Shown: positions 1 to 10,036, numbered from the stretch's first letter. The stretch: DNA of 22,494 nucleotides from Haplomitrium mnioides (GCA_049999725.1 JBNGIS010033412.1:1-22494), one strand, 5' to 3'. Program-made: numbers and translations. The notes: generated by a model not told the origin, from the sequence alone.

Positions 1-2
1 TG

Positions 3-169
3 TAGCCTCTTAGTTAAATTTTTAGATATATAAAAGTGAGAATCGATTAGTAAATATATAAATTATTAATGAAGCCTTTTAGTTGATGTTGTTAAAAGGA
101 GGTTAAACATAGCAAGAGTAGATTAAAAAGTATGTAAAGTCTTAATAAGGCTTCTTTGTTAATTTTTGG
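3..169 (+). repeat. Near-identical long direct repeat, copy 1
   Basis: This 167-bp segment recurs at 678-844, offset by exactly 675 bp. I count two mismatches by eye, far fewer than between ordinary neighbouring monomers. An offset of 675 equals nine monomers of 75 bp, which fits a recent multi-monomer duplication. The left limit may lie outside the window; the right limit is sharp after position 169. Confidence 0.85.
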
Positions 170-677
170 TTTACAAGTTCTTTATGGCGTCTTTAAGGTA
201 ATGTTGTATATAAGAAGCAATAAAAATGTGAGAGTAGGTTAGCCTTTATGAAGACTTTAAGGTAATGTTGTCTGAAGGAGGTAAAACAAAAATAGATTAA
301 ATTAGTAATATGGAAGTTCTTAATGAGGCCTCTTAGTTGTGTTGTGTATAGCACGTAAAACAAAATGAGAGAAAATTAGCCTTCATGAGGCATTTGATGA
401 GGTAAAACAAAGTTAGAGTATATTAGTGATTATGTAAGTTCTTAATGAGGCCTCTTAAGTAATGTTGTGTAAAGGAGGCAAAAAATAATAATAATAGTAG
501 ATTAGAAATTTTGCTAAGTCTTCATGAGGCGTTTGAGGTTATATTGTATGAAGGAGGTAAAACAAAGTTCGAGTAGACTATCGATTATGTAGTTTCTTTA
601 TTAGGCCTTTTAGTTAATGTTGTTTAAAGGAAGTAAAAACAATGAGAGTGAATTGCTATATATGTCAAGTCTTAATA

Positions 678-844
678 TAGCCTCTTAGTTAAATTTTTAG
701 ATATATAAAAGTGAGAATCGATTAGTAAATATATAAGTTATTAATGAAGCCTTTTAGTTGATGTTGTTAAAAGGAGGTTAAACATAGCAAGAGTAGATTA
801 AAAAGTATGTAAAGTCTTAATAAAGCTTCTTTGTTAATTTTTGG
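678..844 (+). repeat. Near-identical long direct repeat, copy 2
   Basis: Second copy of the 3-169 segment. Similarity stops abruptly after the TTTTTGG at 844, where this copy continues into GGAAGGAGGTAAAAC while copy 1 continues into TTTACAAGTTC. The segment lies within the satellite block and covers a little over two monomers. Confidence 0.85.
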
Positions 845-1041
845 GGAAGGAGGTAAAACTATAAGAGAGTAGATTGGTATATATACTAACTCTTGATGAT
901 GGTTGTTAGGTTTTATGAAGGAGGTAACACAAAGTGAAAGTAGATTAGTAAATATGCAAAGTTTTATGAGGTACTATTGTATGAAGTAGGTAAAACAAAG
1001 TGAGAGTAGACTGGTAATTATGCAAGTTCCTAATGAGGCCT

Positions 1042-1046
1042 CTTAG
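1042..1046. repeat. Target-site duplication CTTAG (left)
   Basis: CTTAG immediately precedes the TGTCACTCCCC end of the left LTR and is repeated directly after the TGACA end of the right LTR at 13323-13327. Five base pairs is the usual duplication length for Ty3/gypsy integrases. Removing the element and one CTTAG restores a normal satellite monomer (GAGGCCTCTTAG followed by GTAAT). Confidence 0.92.
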
Positions 1047-1615
1047 TGTCACTCCCCTCCTTTAGGCTTTAACCTTCATAGGTGCCATTTGGAAGGCACA
1101 TGAGGTCAGATTCAAGGGATTAAGGTTCTTTTCTGAGATGGCCTCTATCCAGTTATCACTTTGAGGGTTTAAGGAATCTCTCTTACCTTACAAGCCCTTT
1201 ACTCACCTCCTCATTCTCATCAGCATATAATCTGATCATCCACTCAAAACACCCAAGTCCACATTCACGCCACACCAGTATTCCTTGTGTAAATCTTTCA
1301 ATGTACTTCAAGGGTCCCAAATCTGGACCTTGCCACCTTTTGTATACTTTAGAGGCAGAAATGTATTGGATCCTCTGCCAATGGACAATAACAAGGGACT
1401 GGATTCCCCCTCTCAGGGTTGTCCTAGGGTCTTGTACAACTATAATTCCTGTCTACTCTACTATAAATTGCTTCCTACACAATAAAACAGAGTCAAGAGC
1501 AAAGAGCACTGACCCCAAGCTTACAAGACTGTGTCAAGGGACTTGACTCCCCATTCAAAGGTTGTCATAGGGTCTGAACAATTGGTACTTAATTAATCCT
1601 AGTCTAACTGTCTCT

Positions 1616-1628
1616 CTTATATAATATA
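1616..1628 (-). promoter_or_regulatory. Possible TATA box, 3' LTR copy
   Basis: On the minus strand this reads TATATTATATAAG. It is the counterpart of the motif at 10705-10717 in the other LTR and is conserved between them. The position, about 570 bp from the U5 end, would leave a plausible R-U5 portion. No transcript evidence exists in the sequence. Confidence 0.35.
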
Positions 1629-2454
1629 TTCAGAATCCAAATCTAACTAATACAACTATACACAAATACAACACACCCAAACCTTGCACTGCACCAAAAC
1701 AGAGGCCTTGCAGGACCATTAGAACTGGTCTTTCCAGCAGACTCCTCCCTTCTGGAGCAACTTACCTCCTCAATCCTTCACACCAACTCCCACACACACA
1801 CACCCTTCTTCCAGATAGTTTTCAACTTCCATCGCTAGAAGCCCTGGATTAACTTCCTCAAGCTCAGAAGAGGATTTCTTTCACTTCCACCTCTCGAAGA
1901 TAGTCCTCCCAACTGCAAGTAGCTCACTCCACCCCTGAGCCTCAAACAAGTCTTCTCTGCAGTGCATAAGCACTAACGCAACTACCTCATTCACAACTCC
2001 ACTTGAAAGATATTACCAAAGCGCACTCCAAACACTCTGGGTTGATGTTCCTGCACAAAGAATGCAGAGACGACCCCAAGATCCCACTTGGTAGCCTCTC
2101 TTGAATTCTTAACAGAACAGATCCCCTTCAAATTCCCCGTATCGGTCCACCTTTGATCATGGTCCACCCACAGGGATGAGTTCACCTGGATCGCCCGAGC
2201 CTCTAGAGCTCCCTGCCCAGCGATTCTCGGCACCCCTCCAATCCACCTCCACCCTCGTTAGCCCCCAATGTGAGTTCACTCGCTTCATGTGATTTCTCAC
2301 TGGAATCCTCCTTCTGCCTTACCTCGTTGTGTTTTCCTTATCTCAAGATGGCTGGCGCGTCTCTAGCTTGCTTGCACATCAACGCGATTGAATTCGGAGC
2401 CCGTCGATGTATACCCCCCAGCTTTCGCTGCTCCAAATCCTTCCCGTTTGAAAT

Positions 2455-2495
2455 GTCGTTATTCCCGTCAGGAAGAGGTCGTTATTCCCGTTAGG
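2455..2495. repeat. Short direct repeat inside LTR (18 bp, twice)
   Basis: GTCGTTATTCCCGTYAGG occurs at 2455-2472 and again at 2478-2495, 23 bp apart. The same pair is found in the right LTR near 11495-11535, so it predates the insertion. Confidence 0.8.
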
Positions 2496-2564
2496 CTCAG
2501 ACATAGACGTTGCGACACCTGTCTCACCTGTTCGTTGAAAGACGCCATGTGCAACAGTCATACG

Positions 2565-2830
2565 GAAGTGAGTCCGAGGAATCTCGCGGACTGATATTCC
2601 ACAGATTCCCATGGAACCCAAGTCCGAAGAACCCATCGGAATAGAGTTCCGAAGAATCCTGCGGAAAAAGAGTCCAAGGAGTTTCGTGGATTGCCGTTCG
2701 GAGATCCCTACGGAACAGGGTTCTGAAGCATCCCACGGAAAAAGAGTCTGATAGAATCTCCAAGATTTGCATCCGGTGATTCCCGCGGAACTGAGTCCAC
2801 AAAATCCAGTGGAACCTCGGGTCCGTTGTT
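2565..2830. repeat. Minisatellite of about 25 bp inside 3' LTR
   Basis: Roughly ten degenerate units follow one another. Each unit resembles GAGTCCGAAGAATCCCGCGG followed by AAC or AA and a short linker. The matching array lies at about 11610-11870 in the 5' LTR. The periodicity keeps reading frames open on the minus strand (2524-2865, for example); no protein family is recognised there. Confidence 0.75.
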
Positions 2831-2889
2831 GACTTTTCCTCCGTTGCCACCATCCGATGTTGCATTCAACCTGGAAGTTGAACTAGCGC

Positions 2890-3310
2890 TTTGACCTTGC
2901 TCCATAGTTGACCGTGGATCTCAATCCGAAGGATCCGACGGACAGGGAAGTCTGAAGGATCTCTCGGACTCCTCCAAAGTGCCACGTGTCAAGGTTGACT
3001 TTCTTTCGTGCCCGTCGTCCGACATCATTTTCAAAGGGAAAGGCGGACCACCGCACTGACTTGGTTCCGTGGTTGACCTCCCTCTGACCCAAATGGTCCA
3101 ATGGGCTCTCATAGAGTGCCACGTAATCTAAAGCTACGCCGTCCAACACCGTTTTCAAAGGGGAAAGTAGACCGATGTGCTGACTTGGTTCCGTGGTTGA
3201 CTCCTCTCTGGCCCGAAGGATCCAATGGACCCTCCCTGACTGCCATGTAATCCGCAGGAGCGTCGTCCGACGCTGTTTTCAACAAGGGAGCTTGACCGTC
3301 GCGTTGACCT
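2890..3310. repeat. Tandem units of about 125 bp inside 3' LTR
   Basis: Units begin TGACTTGGTTCCGTGGTTGA at about 3057 and 3181, preceded by a longer diverged unit that starts near 2890 (TTGACCTTGCTCCATAGTTGA). Each unit then has a TCTGRCCC and GGATCCAA segment, a TGCCAYGTAATC segment and a CCGTTTTCAAAGGGGAAA segment. The array corresponds to about 11930-12350 in the 5' LTR. Confidence 0.75.
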
Positions 3311-3700
3311 TAGGTTCCAGTGAAGACTGCGGACTCTCCTCTTCGGCCATGTTTCCGCCAAGCTCCGCGGGCCTCCTCTGCCTGCCACGTCTCCGTCAAA
3401 GCCCTCGGACACTTCTGAGGGTGCCACATTTCTGAAAATAGCCTGCGGGCCTCCTATGTCTGCCACGTTTCCGTTGAAGCTCCACGGACACCCCGGGCTC
3501 GCCATCTCTCCGTAAGGATCCGCGAACACTCTGGGCCTGCCACAACCCCGCAGAGACCCATGGACTCCCTGACGACGCCACGTAATCCGTTGAATCTTGC
3601 AGAGTCCTCCGAAGATGCTACGTTTTTGCTGAATCTCGCGAAGTCCTCTGAAGACACCAAATTTCCGCTGAATCTTGCGGGCGCTGAAGGAAGGGGTCGC
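3310..3700. repeat. Tandem units of about 50 bp inside 3' LTR
   Basis: Repeated units contain GCCACGTTTCCG, then GAAGCTCCGCGG, then a CTC or TCC rich linker. Copies are visible near 3345, 3390, 3425, 3465, 3510, 3575, 3615 and 3655. The open frame at 3155-3724 on the minus strand (189 codons) lies in this array and is most simply explained by the repeat structure. Corresponding array: about 12350-12725. Confidence 0.7.
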
Positions 3701-4285
3701 GGATCCTAGTAGAACTTGTTTCACGCCAGAGGGATCGAAGCGTCCCTCGATCCCTGGCCTAGTCGTTGCTCATGAAGGCCCTGACCCTTCCTTTCTCTTC
3801 TCGATCTTTGCCTTTGGTGTGTGGCATCTGCACGCTTGCCCCACGGCCTTTTCTTGTCTGCGGCCTCTTCTCCCACTACCATCCTTTGACCTCCGCCCCA
3901 CGTCTTGGATCCTTCGATCTTCCTCGTAGCTGATCGCCTCTGGTGACGTTCCTTCCTCCCTGCTAGGCCTTGACTCTTGCATTCCGATGACACTTACAGG
4001 CTCCCTTCTGCTTCCGTAGAATTTAAGTGGTGCCCCTTTGCGAGCGGACACAACTCCTTGTTTCACCCCTGAAGCCCCCTACAAGCCCATCTTTAGTCGA
4101 CCTCCCTCCTCATCCTTCACCACTCCACTCCCTTCCTCGGATTCAGGCAATCCGCTCTTATATGCTGATTGAAGTCAGTCCGCTGCTTCCGAAGTACTGC
4201 AACACTTACAGAAGGGAAATTGTGCCAATGCCACCTCTGATCTTTTGAATTCCTCCTTAATGCTCCAAATCACTGGTTGACATAA

Positions 4286-4295
4286 CTCCCCCTTC
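4286..4295 (-). promoter_or_regulatory. Polypurine tract (plus-strand primer site)
   Basis: On the minus strand this reads GAAGGGGGAG, followed by TTA and then the TGTCA end of the 3' LTR. A purine run directly upstream of the 3' LTR is the expected site from which second-strand DNA synthesis starts in LTR retrotransposons. It confirms the minus-strand orientation of the element. Confidence 0.8.
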
Positions 4296-4551
4296 GAGTG
4301 TGAAGCGACCTCGCGAACACCCTTCCCCGTTCCTCAATCTGTTGGTTGCCTCCTCCATAGTGGTCACTGACTGGCTTCCGTAGTTGCTGTAGTGCAATCT
4401 CACAAAATGCCCCCGCACATACTCACACACGCAACACTCACACCTCACAAGCTCACGCACACAACACAACTTCTTGCACTCGAACACACACTCACCCCTG
4501 CTAACCATGAATCACTGATTGGATCATGCTTGGCCTCCCTCCTTCCTCCTC
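4296..4551 (-). other. 3' untranslated part of the internal region
   Basis: These 256 bp lie between the integrase stop codon and the polypurine tract. A minus-strand open frame runs through it (4257-4508) but crosses the LTR boundary and shows no recognisable domain. I see no chromodomain or extra gene here. Confidence 0.5.
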
Positions 4552-5640
4552 CTAGTTTATGTACCTTTTGAGATGGTCGAAGTGCACTCGATTGGCAAAC
4601 TTGTGGCCCTCCAACATCTCCAATTCCGCCAATCCATTTCAATGTAGCTTCTTCAACACAAAGGGACCCATCCATTTGGTGTGCAATTTCCCATAGAAAT
4701 GCACAAACCTGCTGTCATATAACATCACCAGGTGCCCCTCCTAGAGGTCGGTCGGTTTCAGCCCATTATCGTGATGTCTCTTCCTTAACTATTGTTGGTG
4801 CTCCAATCTTCCTTGGGCTAGCTCTTTGGTTTCCTCCAACCTCTCCATTTGATAGAGTCTCTCCCTCCTACTCTGATCCTCTCCCATTCTCTCTTGTTCT
4901 AGCAGTCACTTGGTGGGTACCTCATATTCTACTGGCACTAGAGCATGCTATCCAAAGACCAAGAAATAGGGGCAGTGGCTCATTGTGGTCTTGTACGCCA
5001 GATTGTAGGCATGGGTTGCGGTGAGCAGCTTGAGATCCCAATCTGCCTTGTTGGTTGCCACCGTCTTACTAAGGATCTTCCCCATGATTCCGTTGGCTCT
5101 CTCTGTAAGCCCATTAGCCTTGGGATGGTAGGCTATGGTGCGGAAATGCTTGACCAAGTATCGGGTAGTCAGGTCTCAGATTACCTAATTGATAAAGTGG
5201 GTGCTTTGATCACTTACCAGCTCTAGTAGGGGCACGAATCTAAAGAACATTTGTTCATAGAGGAAGGCAGCCACCGTCTTGGCATCATCCTTCTGAGTGG
5301 CTCTAGCCTCCACCCACTTTGTTGCATAATTTGTGGCAAGCAAGATGTATCTGCTGCCCCTGCGAGTGGAGGGTGCAATTGGGCCGATAAAATCAGTCCT
5401 CCACTTTTCGAAAGGTGCTAGGGGAATGTTGGGAACCAAAGGATGATGTTGGTTAGCTGCTGGCCTCCCCATTCTCTAGCAGGCATCACACCTCTTTACC
5501 CAGAAGTGCACATCTTTGTGCAGAGTGGGCCACTAGTACCCTGCATCCAGAATTTTCTTGATAGTGGTGTTTGTTGCAAAATGTCCCCCCACCTCCTCTC
5601 CACTATGGATTGATCTCGCTCTAGGCAGCGTCTGATCATC
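4552..5640 (-). pseudogene. Ty3/gypsy integrase remnant
   Basis: Integrase inserts the element's DNA copy into host DNA. The zinc-binding HHCC module is readable: histidines at 5605-5607 and 5581-5583 in I-H-S-G-E-E-V-G-G-H, and the C-D-A-C cysteines at 5479-5490. The catalytic DDE core follows: Asp in W-R-T-D-F-I-G-P near 5394, Asp in V-S-D-Q-S-T-H-F near 5200, Glu in L-T-E-R-A-N-G near 5110. The C-terminus ends in H-F-D-H-L-K-R-Y-I-N with a TAG at 4552-4554, a usual end for a Ty3/gypsy polyprotein without chromodomain. The frame differs from the RT frame, so a frameshift lies near 5610. In-frame stops interrupt G-Y-*-W-P, C-D-A-C-*, F-I-N-*-V-I-* and others. The canonical Gly of SDQG is Ser. 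It is not functional. Confidence 0.9.
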
Positions 5641-7217
5641 CCATCATACCCCCTCTTGTGCATCACTCCTTTAATCAAGAGGTATGGTTTCACCTTCCTG
5701 AGGAACACAACAACTTCCTCTCTGCTGCTGTCCTTCAAAATTTGGGTGGAACAGAGAAATTCAGTGATAGTAGCATAGTCCATGGCCCTTCTAGCTTTTA
5801 CTTGGAATAGGTCCTCATCCGAAAATGCATCACCCACCTCCTCTTGATTGATAGGTCTAGCAATTCTAGAGAAGAAGTCGGCATTTCTATGCTTCCTCCC
5901 GAGTTTGATCTTGACTTCAAAGTTGAGTTCCTGTAGGAGAAGCACCCACCTCGCAATCCGACCAGTGACATCTGGTTTGTTCACCATATACTTGAGTGCA
6001 TTGTGATCCGTATGGAAGATTACCTTGTAATGTAGCAAGTAATGCCTGAATTTCTTCAATGCATAGATAATTCCCAAGGCTTCCCGATCCGTAGCAGAGT
6101 AAATCTTCTTTGCGGAGGCCAGTAGCATGCTGGCAAAATAGATCGGATGATCTCGCCTCTTCTCGTCCACTTGGCTCAGCACCGCTTCGATGTAGAAACC
6201 AGACACATCAATCATCACATGGAATTCTCTCCCCCAGCTAGGAGGCACTAAAACAGGGGTGCTTGTCAATCTCCTCTTCAATTCTATGAAGCTCGCCAGT
6301 CTTTCGGGGGTGGCCTCAAAGGTGCTACCCCCCTTGGTCATTTGGGTGAGGGGCAGAGCTACTGAGGCGAATTGGTCGATGAATCTTTGGTAGAATCCTT
6401 GCACCTCCTTTAAGCTTGTGGGAAATGCGACATTCATCCAATTAGCAATCTTCTCTTGATCCACTTTGATGCCCCTACTGGAAATCCGGTGTCGGAGGAG
6501 TATCCCCTCCTTCACCCCAAAGAAACATTTGCCCGGGTGTAGTTTCAACCTCATCTCTTTACAAAGTTGGAGGATGAGCGTCACATCCCGCTCGTGATTC
6601 TCCAGCTTACCATACACCACAAAGTCGTCGATGAACACTTCCAAGAATTTCCTGAGATAGTTATGGAAGATGTTCATCATCATTCGTTGAAATGTACCTA
6701 GTGCATTGCATAATCCAAAGGGCATCCTTCTGAAAGCAAACACCCCCCATTCCGTGGTGAATGTCGTTTTGGGCTGATCCTCCTCTCGGATCCAAATTTG
6801 ATTGTGCCCGGAGTACACCACCAAATCCAACACCCCATCCGTGAAAGGCAACAGATAGTGGTCCTTCTTTGTAGCCTCATTAAGCTTCCGAAAATCTTGG
6901 CACACTCGGATTTTCCTCTCACCATCTTGCCCCACTTTCTTGGGCACCACTACCAAGGGGGACATCCATTCGTTGTTCAGCACTGGGTAGATGAAGTCTG
7001 GCTTCAATAGCTTGTCAATTTCCTCCTTCGCCAATAGGGAGAATTGGGGGTTCATTCTATATTGGCGTTGCCTCACCGGAATTGTTGTTAGCTCGAAGTC
7101 AATACGATGCTCCCCCAATTCCCTCGGGACTCCTTTTAAATCCACGTGACTCCAAGCAAAGGCATCATTTAAGTTATTCAGGAGATGGGTGAGGGCTCGC
7201 TCCAATTCTTTGGGCAA
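5620..7217 (-). pseudogene. Ty3/gypsy reverse transcriptase-RNase H
   Basis: This is the longest open stretch of the window, copying element RNA into DNA and degrading the template RNA. Counting from 7217, the RT runs from about residue 35 to 290: a W-M-S-P-L-V-V-V-P-K-K segment near 84-94, M-P-F-G-L-C-N-A near 165-172 and the catalytic F-I-D-D box at 195-198. RNase H spans about 330-450, with acidic residues D337, E379, D404 and D447 in place. Two in-frame losses are visible compared with the family: about 10 residues around 131-137, which remove the motif A aspartate (normally L-D-G-F-S-G-Y-N-Q; here V-V-Y-S-G-H-N-Q), and about 6 residues near 274. The first should abolish polymerase activity. 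The same frame continues upstream of 7217 with stops, so 7217 is only an internal Met. Downstream of about 5620 the frame leaves the integrase, and the tail to 5496 is out of frame. Confidence 0.95.
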
Positions 7218-7514
7218 TTGGGAGTCTATGTGGAATATATGTCCTTCTCAAACCACCAATTGTTTGTGTTGGGCTTCCTGCACATTCCTCATCTCATTCC
7301 TCCCATGCGTGTCTCCCTCCGGCATCAGGATCACCAATCACAACCCTCCTTCCTCCTAAGGAGATTCTTTGAACTTTCTTGTGTCCGCCTTCTACATCCG
7401 ATGAGACAATTTGGACCTCTCCTCCCTTTCGATCCTAGTGTCCTCATCCTTTGCCAGATCTTTCGCAGATTCCCTCCGATGGGGCTCTGTTCCAATATAC
7501 TTGGATAATTCAAT

Positions 7515-8590
7515 TTAGTTCACGGACACCACACCCTCTTTCGAAAGATCCTCCTCTGTAGCTTCGCTCACCATCTGCACCCAGTAGTGATATTCCAACT
7601 CTTCCTCCTCCTCGGACCACTCACTGTCATACTCCTCCTCGGATTGCATTTCCCTCATGTGAGAAATAGGTTCGTAATGCACTACCGTCTTTTCGTAGCC
7701 AAACACCAATGTGGAATTCCCCCAGTTGTGCATGACTCGGGCTCCATATAGCCATGGCCTTCTGATTAACACAAGGTATGGAGATGCTCAAGCTAGCTGC
7801 ATGACCAGGTAGCTCAGCTTGAACTCCTTTCCTCCGATGAAAGTTGGCACTTGGAGGAGGGAGCCTAATAGCTTCACCTATGATCCATCCGCCAGCCTCA
7901 TAATTCGGGATGTATGTTGGAATTCCGTGAATCCCAACTTGTGAGCGGTCTCTTCCACCATTATGTTTACCCCTGCCCCTCCATCTATGGGCACCAATGA
8001 CAGTGTGCACCCCACGATATGTATGTCGATCTCTAAGGCCCATTTGTCCTCACACACGAGCTGTGGATCCGCTGGAGCTCCTATTCAAGGCAGCCTTCTT
8101 CTCCTCTTGGCTCCCATCAATAATTCCCGGAGCTGCCTTTGATATAATGGAATGTCCTTGATGAGTTGGCCCACTGTGGCCATAACAAAACAGTCCCTCA
8201 TATCCGCATGAATGCTGTACGGGACGGGTTTGGTTCCATCTTTTGAGGTTGCGATCTTTGCCCCTGCCTCCTCGATCCCGCCCCGCTACTTGCGTACCTC
8301 CTTGAGGGTCTCCACCACTGTCTGCTCCTCCTCCAAGGCCTCGAGAGCCTCCAATTGCTTCCTTACGTGGTCATGTTGCTTTGGATAGAACCACTTTGGA
8401 TAATCCCTTTGATAATTCGAGTCACTCCGTGACGAGGTTGCTTGAGCTGCCCTCTTCTTGGCTTTCCGCTTGATTTTCTTTTAGCTCTTCTTTTTGGCCT
8501 TTGCCTAGGCTCTGATCACCACTCGGAAACAATCTTCGGGAGCAGGTGTCTCCCATCGTAGCAATTTCGCTTCCTCCTCCATTTCCAAAG
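7515..8590 (-). pseudogene. Aspartic protease (retropepsin) and gag-pol linker remnant
   Basis: The retropepsin cuts the gag-pol polyprotein. The active-site motif reads P-I-D-G-G-A-G-V-N-I-M with the catalytic Asp codon at 7983-7985, in the same minus-strand frame as the RT. The flap region (R-L-A-D-G-S) and the late motif R-R-P-W-L-Y-G-A-R near 7745-7770 follow, then an acidic tail rich in Glu and Ser near 7570-7640. Upstream, about 8040-8290 reads as a coherent conserved linker containing Y-S-I-H-A-D-M-R-D-C-F-V. Stops break the frame at several places: after A-D-G-S, after M-Q-L-A, and three or more in the basic linker near 8280-8510. Single-Asp retropepsins work as dimers. Confidence 0.8.
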
Positions 8591-10036
8591 CTATGAGATT
8601 GACAATAGCAGGGGGAGGAGGATTTGTGCCTGGTCCAAGGGGTGCATCATGCCTTCGTGTAAGTGGGAAATTGATTGCCACATGCCCCTCCTTCTTGCAC
8701 TGGAAGCATAAGGTAGTCGGTTGGCCGTAACTGCTCTTCCGCGGCTTCGAATAGTTAGAGGAAATGTGGCCGGGCTAGTCACAATTCCAGCATACCATAA
8801 TTGTTGTCTGGGGTGGCCAATTGGCAGCCCATTGATTCCCTGGCCCTCTGCTGGCTTGCTTAGCATGGTACAAGGCCCCCCATTGATATGATAAACTGTC
8901 TCCGAGGCCTCTTCCATCACACACTCCACTTCTTGTCTCACATACTCCGGTGCTTCCTCCCTCACGTAGTGCACATCGGTATTTTCCGCCCAGCACTCTT
9001 GAGGCGAGTGGCCATGTTGTTTACACCTCATGCACCACACTCCGACTCTTCTGGTAGGTAGGGGCCTACCTTTCGATTTGATCCCTGCCAAGAGGATGTT
9101 CATCGCCTCCATCTTGGCGCTTAGCTCTTCAATTCGATCCCTCCCCCAGGCTTCTTGCTTGCCTCGGGTTTGGGTTCAGTCCTCCTATACTTTCTTTTGT
9201 TGGCCCACTTGCGATGGTTCACTTCCTTCTCCTTGGCCTACTTCTTCTTTTTCAGGTCCTTCCTCCTCTTCTTCTTTCGGGATGATCGGTCCTCCTTTGG
9301 GCTACTGCTACCAGATTCATTCTCGCTTTCTGAGGAAGACTCAAAACTCTCATTCATTTCCTCTCCACTACTCGAGGTGTCCGAAGAGTCATCAAACTCG
9401 TACTTGGCTCTTGCCTTCCTGCGGGAGCTCGTACTTGCAGCCTTGACATGGGATCGGGCTGCATTGACTGCTTCTTCAAGACTTTGTGGATCTGTCTGTC
9501 TCACACAAGTCCCAATTCCCCTGGGCAGAGCTGCCAAGAACCACGCCATGAGCATCCCATCTGTAGCTGACGGGTTTAGCTTCTACGTCACCTTCTTGAA
9601 TCGTTGGAGGAATTTTCTCACGGACTCTTTCTTTTTCATCCTTAGTTGACCCATTTTGATCCTCCCCGATCCCTCTGAATTTTGCAATGAAGGCTGCCTT
9701 GAACGCATGCCAGTCCCTCTTGACGTTGTCGGGCAAGTTATTGTACCATGGTTGAGCTTCTCCCTTCAAGACCGGTGGCAGAATCCCAATTTTTACATGG
9801 CTCTCCCTATTGGCTGCCATGGTGTTCTCCAAGTCATCCAGCCATGCATCGGGATCATCCTTTGGACGCCCCTTGAAGGATTTGTATTTGAATCTGCCCC
9901 AAAGCCTAGAAGGGGGTACTGGATTGGCCATCCCAGCACTGGCTACGACCACTTCCACCCATAAGTCCCTGCCTTCCGCCACTCTTCCTCAACAAATTCA
10001 CAACCAATTGCTCTGTTTCTCAGAATTTTCCTTCAT
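8591..10036 (-). pseudogene. Ty3/gypsy gag (capsid and nucleocapsid) remnant
   Basis: Gag forms the particle that packages element RNA. A likely original start is the ATG at 10034-10036; two TGA codons follow before the long open stretch from about 9982. The retrotransposon-gag domain contains D-D-P-D-A-W-L-D-D-L and P-W-Y-N-N-L-P-D-N-V, with W-H-A-F-K-A-A-F-I-A-K-F downstream (9660-9860). A frameshift near 9550 moves to a frame holding an S/E-rich and then lysine-rich linker (9238-9450). The nucleocapsid part carries three CCHC-type knuckles: 8993-9034 (C-M-R-C...H...C, intact), 8751-8792 (a TAG after C-W-N-C-D and Tyr for the last Cys) and 8667-8708 (Phe for the last Cys). Knuckles 2 and 3 are in the pol frame. 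At least three frames are needed, so it is non-functional. Confidence 0.85.

Larger units (their letters stand above)
1..1046. repeat. Degenerate AT-rich satellite, monomer about 75 bp (left block)
   Basis: About fourteen imperfect tandem monomers fill this stretch. A monomer contains a GAGAGTAGATTAGTAATTAT-like start, then AAGTCTTAATGAGGCCTCTTAG, then TTAATGTTGTATGAAGGAGG and TAAAACAAAG. The GAGTAGATTAG-like start recurs near 35, 112, 228, 289, 365, 412, 493, 568, 642, 710, 787, 864, 932 and 1001, so spacing is mostly 61-81 bp with one long and one short gap. No open reading frame of note lies here. The block is interrupted at 1046 by the Ty3/gypsy insertion and resumes at 13323. The monomer family is not one I can name. 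Confidence 0.8.
1047..4282 (-). repeat. 3' LTR of the Ty3/gypsy element (left copy)
   Basis: This 3,236-bp repeat matches 10138-13322. It is the 3' LTR because transcription runs on the minus strand. The ends TGTCA and TGACA form a short inverted repeat. The segment nearest 1047 is moderately AT-rich; 2540-3730 is GC-rich and full of internal repeats. In the last 190 bp or so I count about 23 differences from the other LTR, about 20 of them transitions. Near 2140-2210 this copy carries roughly 60 bp absent from the right copy. Short antisense reading frames such as 1285-1485 are shared by both LTRs through their common origin and are not treated as genes. Confidence 0.95.

Noticed and set aside
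1285-1485. Open frame of 66 codons, also present at 10376-10558
   Set aside because: It is the same LTR segment in both copies and is antisense to the element. Conservation follows from LTR duplication, and the frame is truncated in one copy.
3155-3724. Minus-strand frame of 189 codons in the LTR
   Set aside because: It coincides with the minisatellite arrays, which lack stops by composition and periodicity. No domain is visible and the frame is broken differently in the other LTR.
4945-5226. Plus-strand frame of 93 codons
   Set aside because: It is the antisense shadow of the integrase core, which is recognised on the minus strand.
9155-9649. Plus-strand frame of 164 codons
   Set aside because: It is antisense to the S/E- and K-rich gag linker; its Leu, Ser and Phe richness is the complement of that composition.
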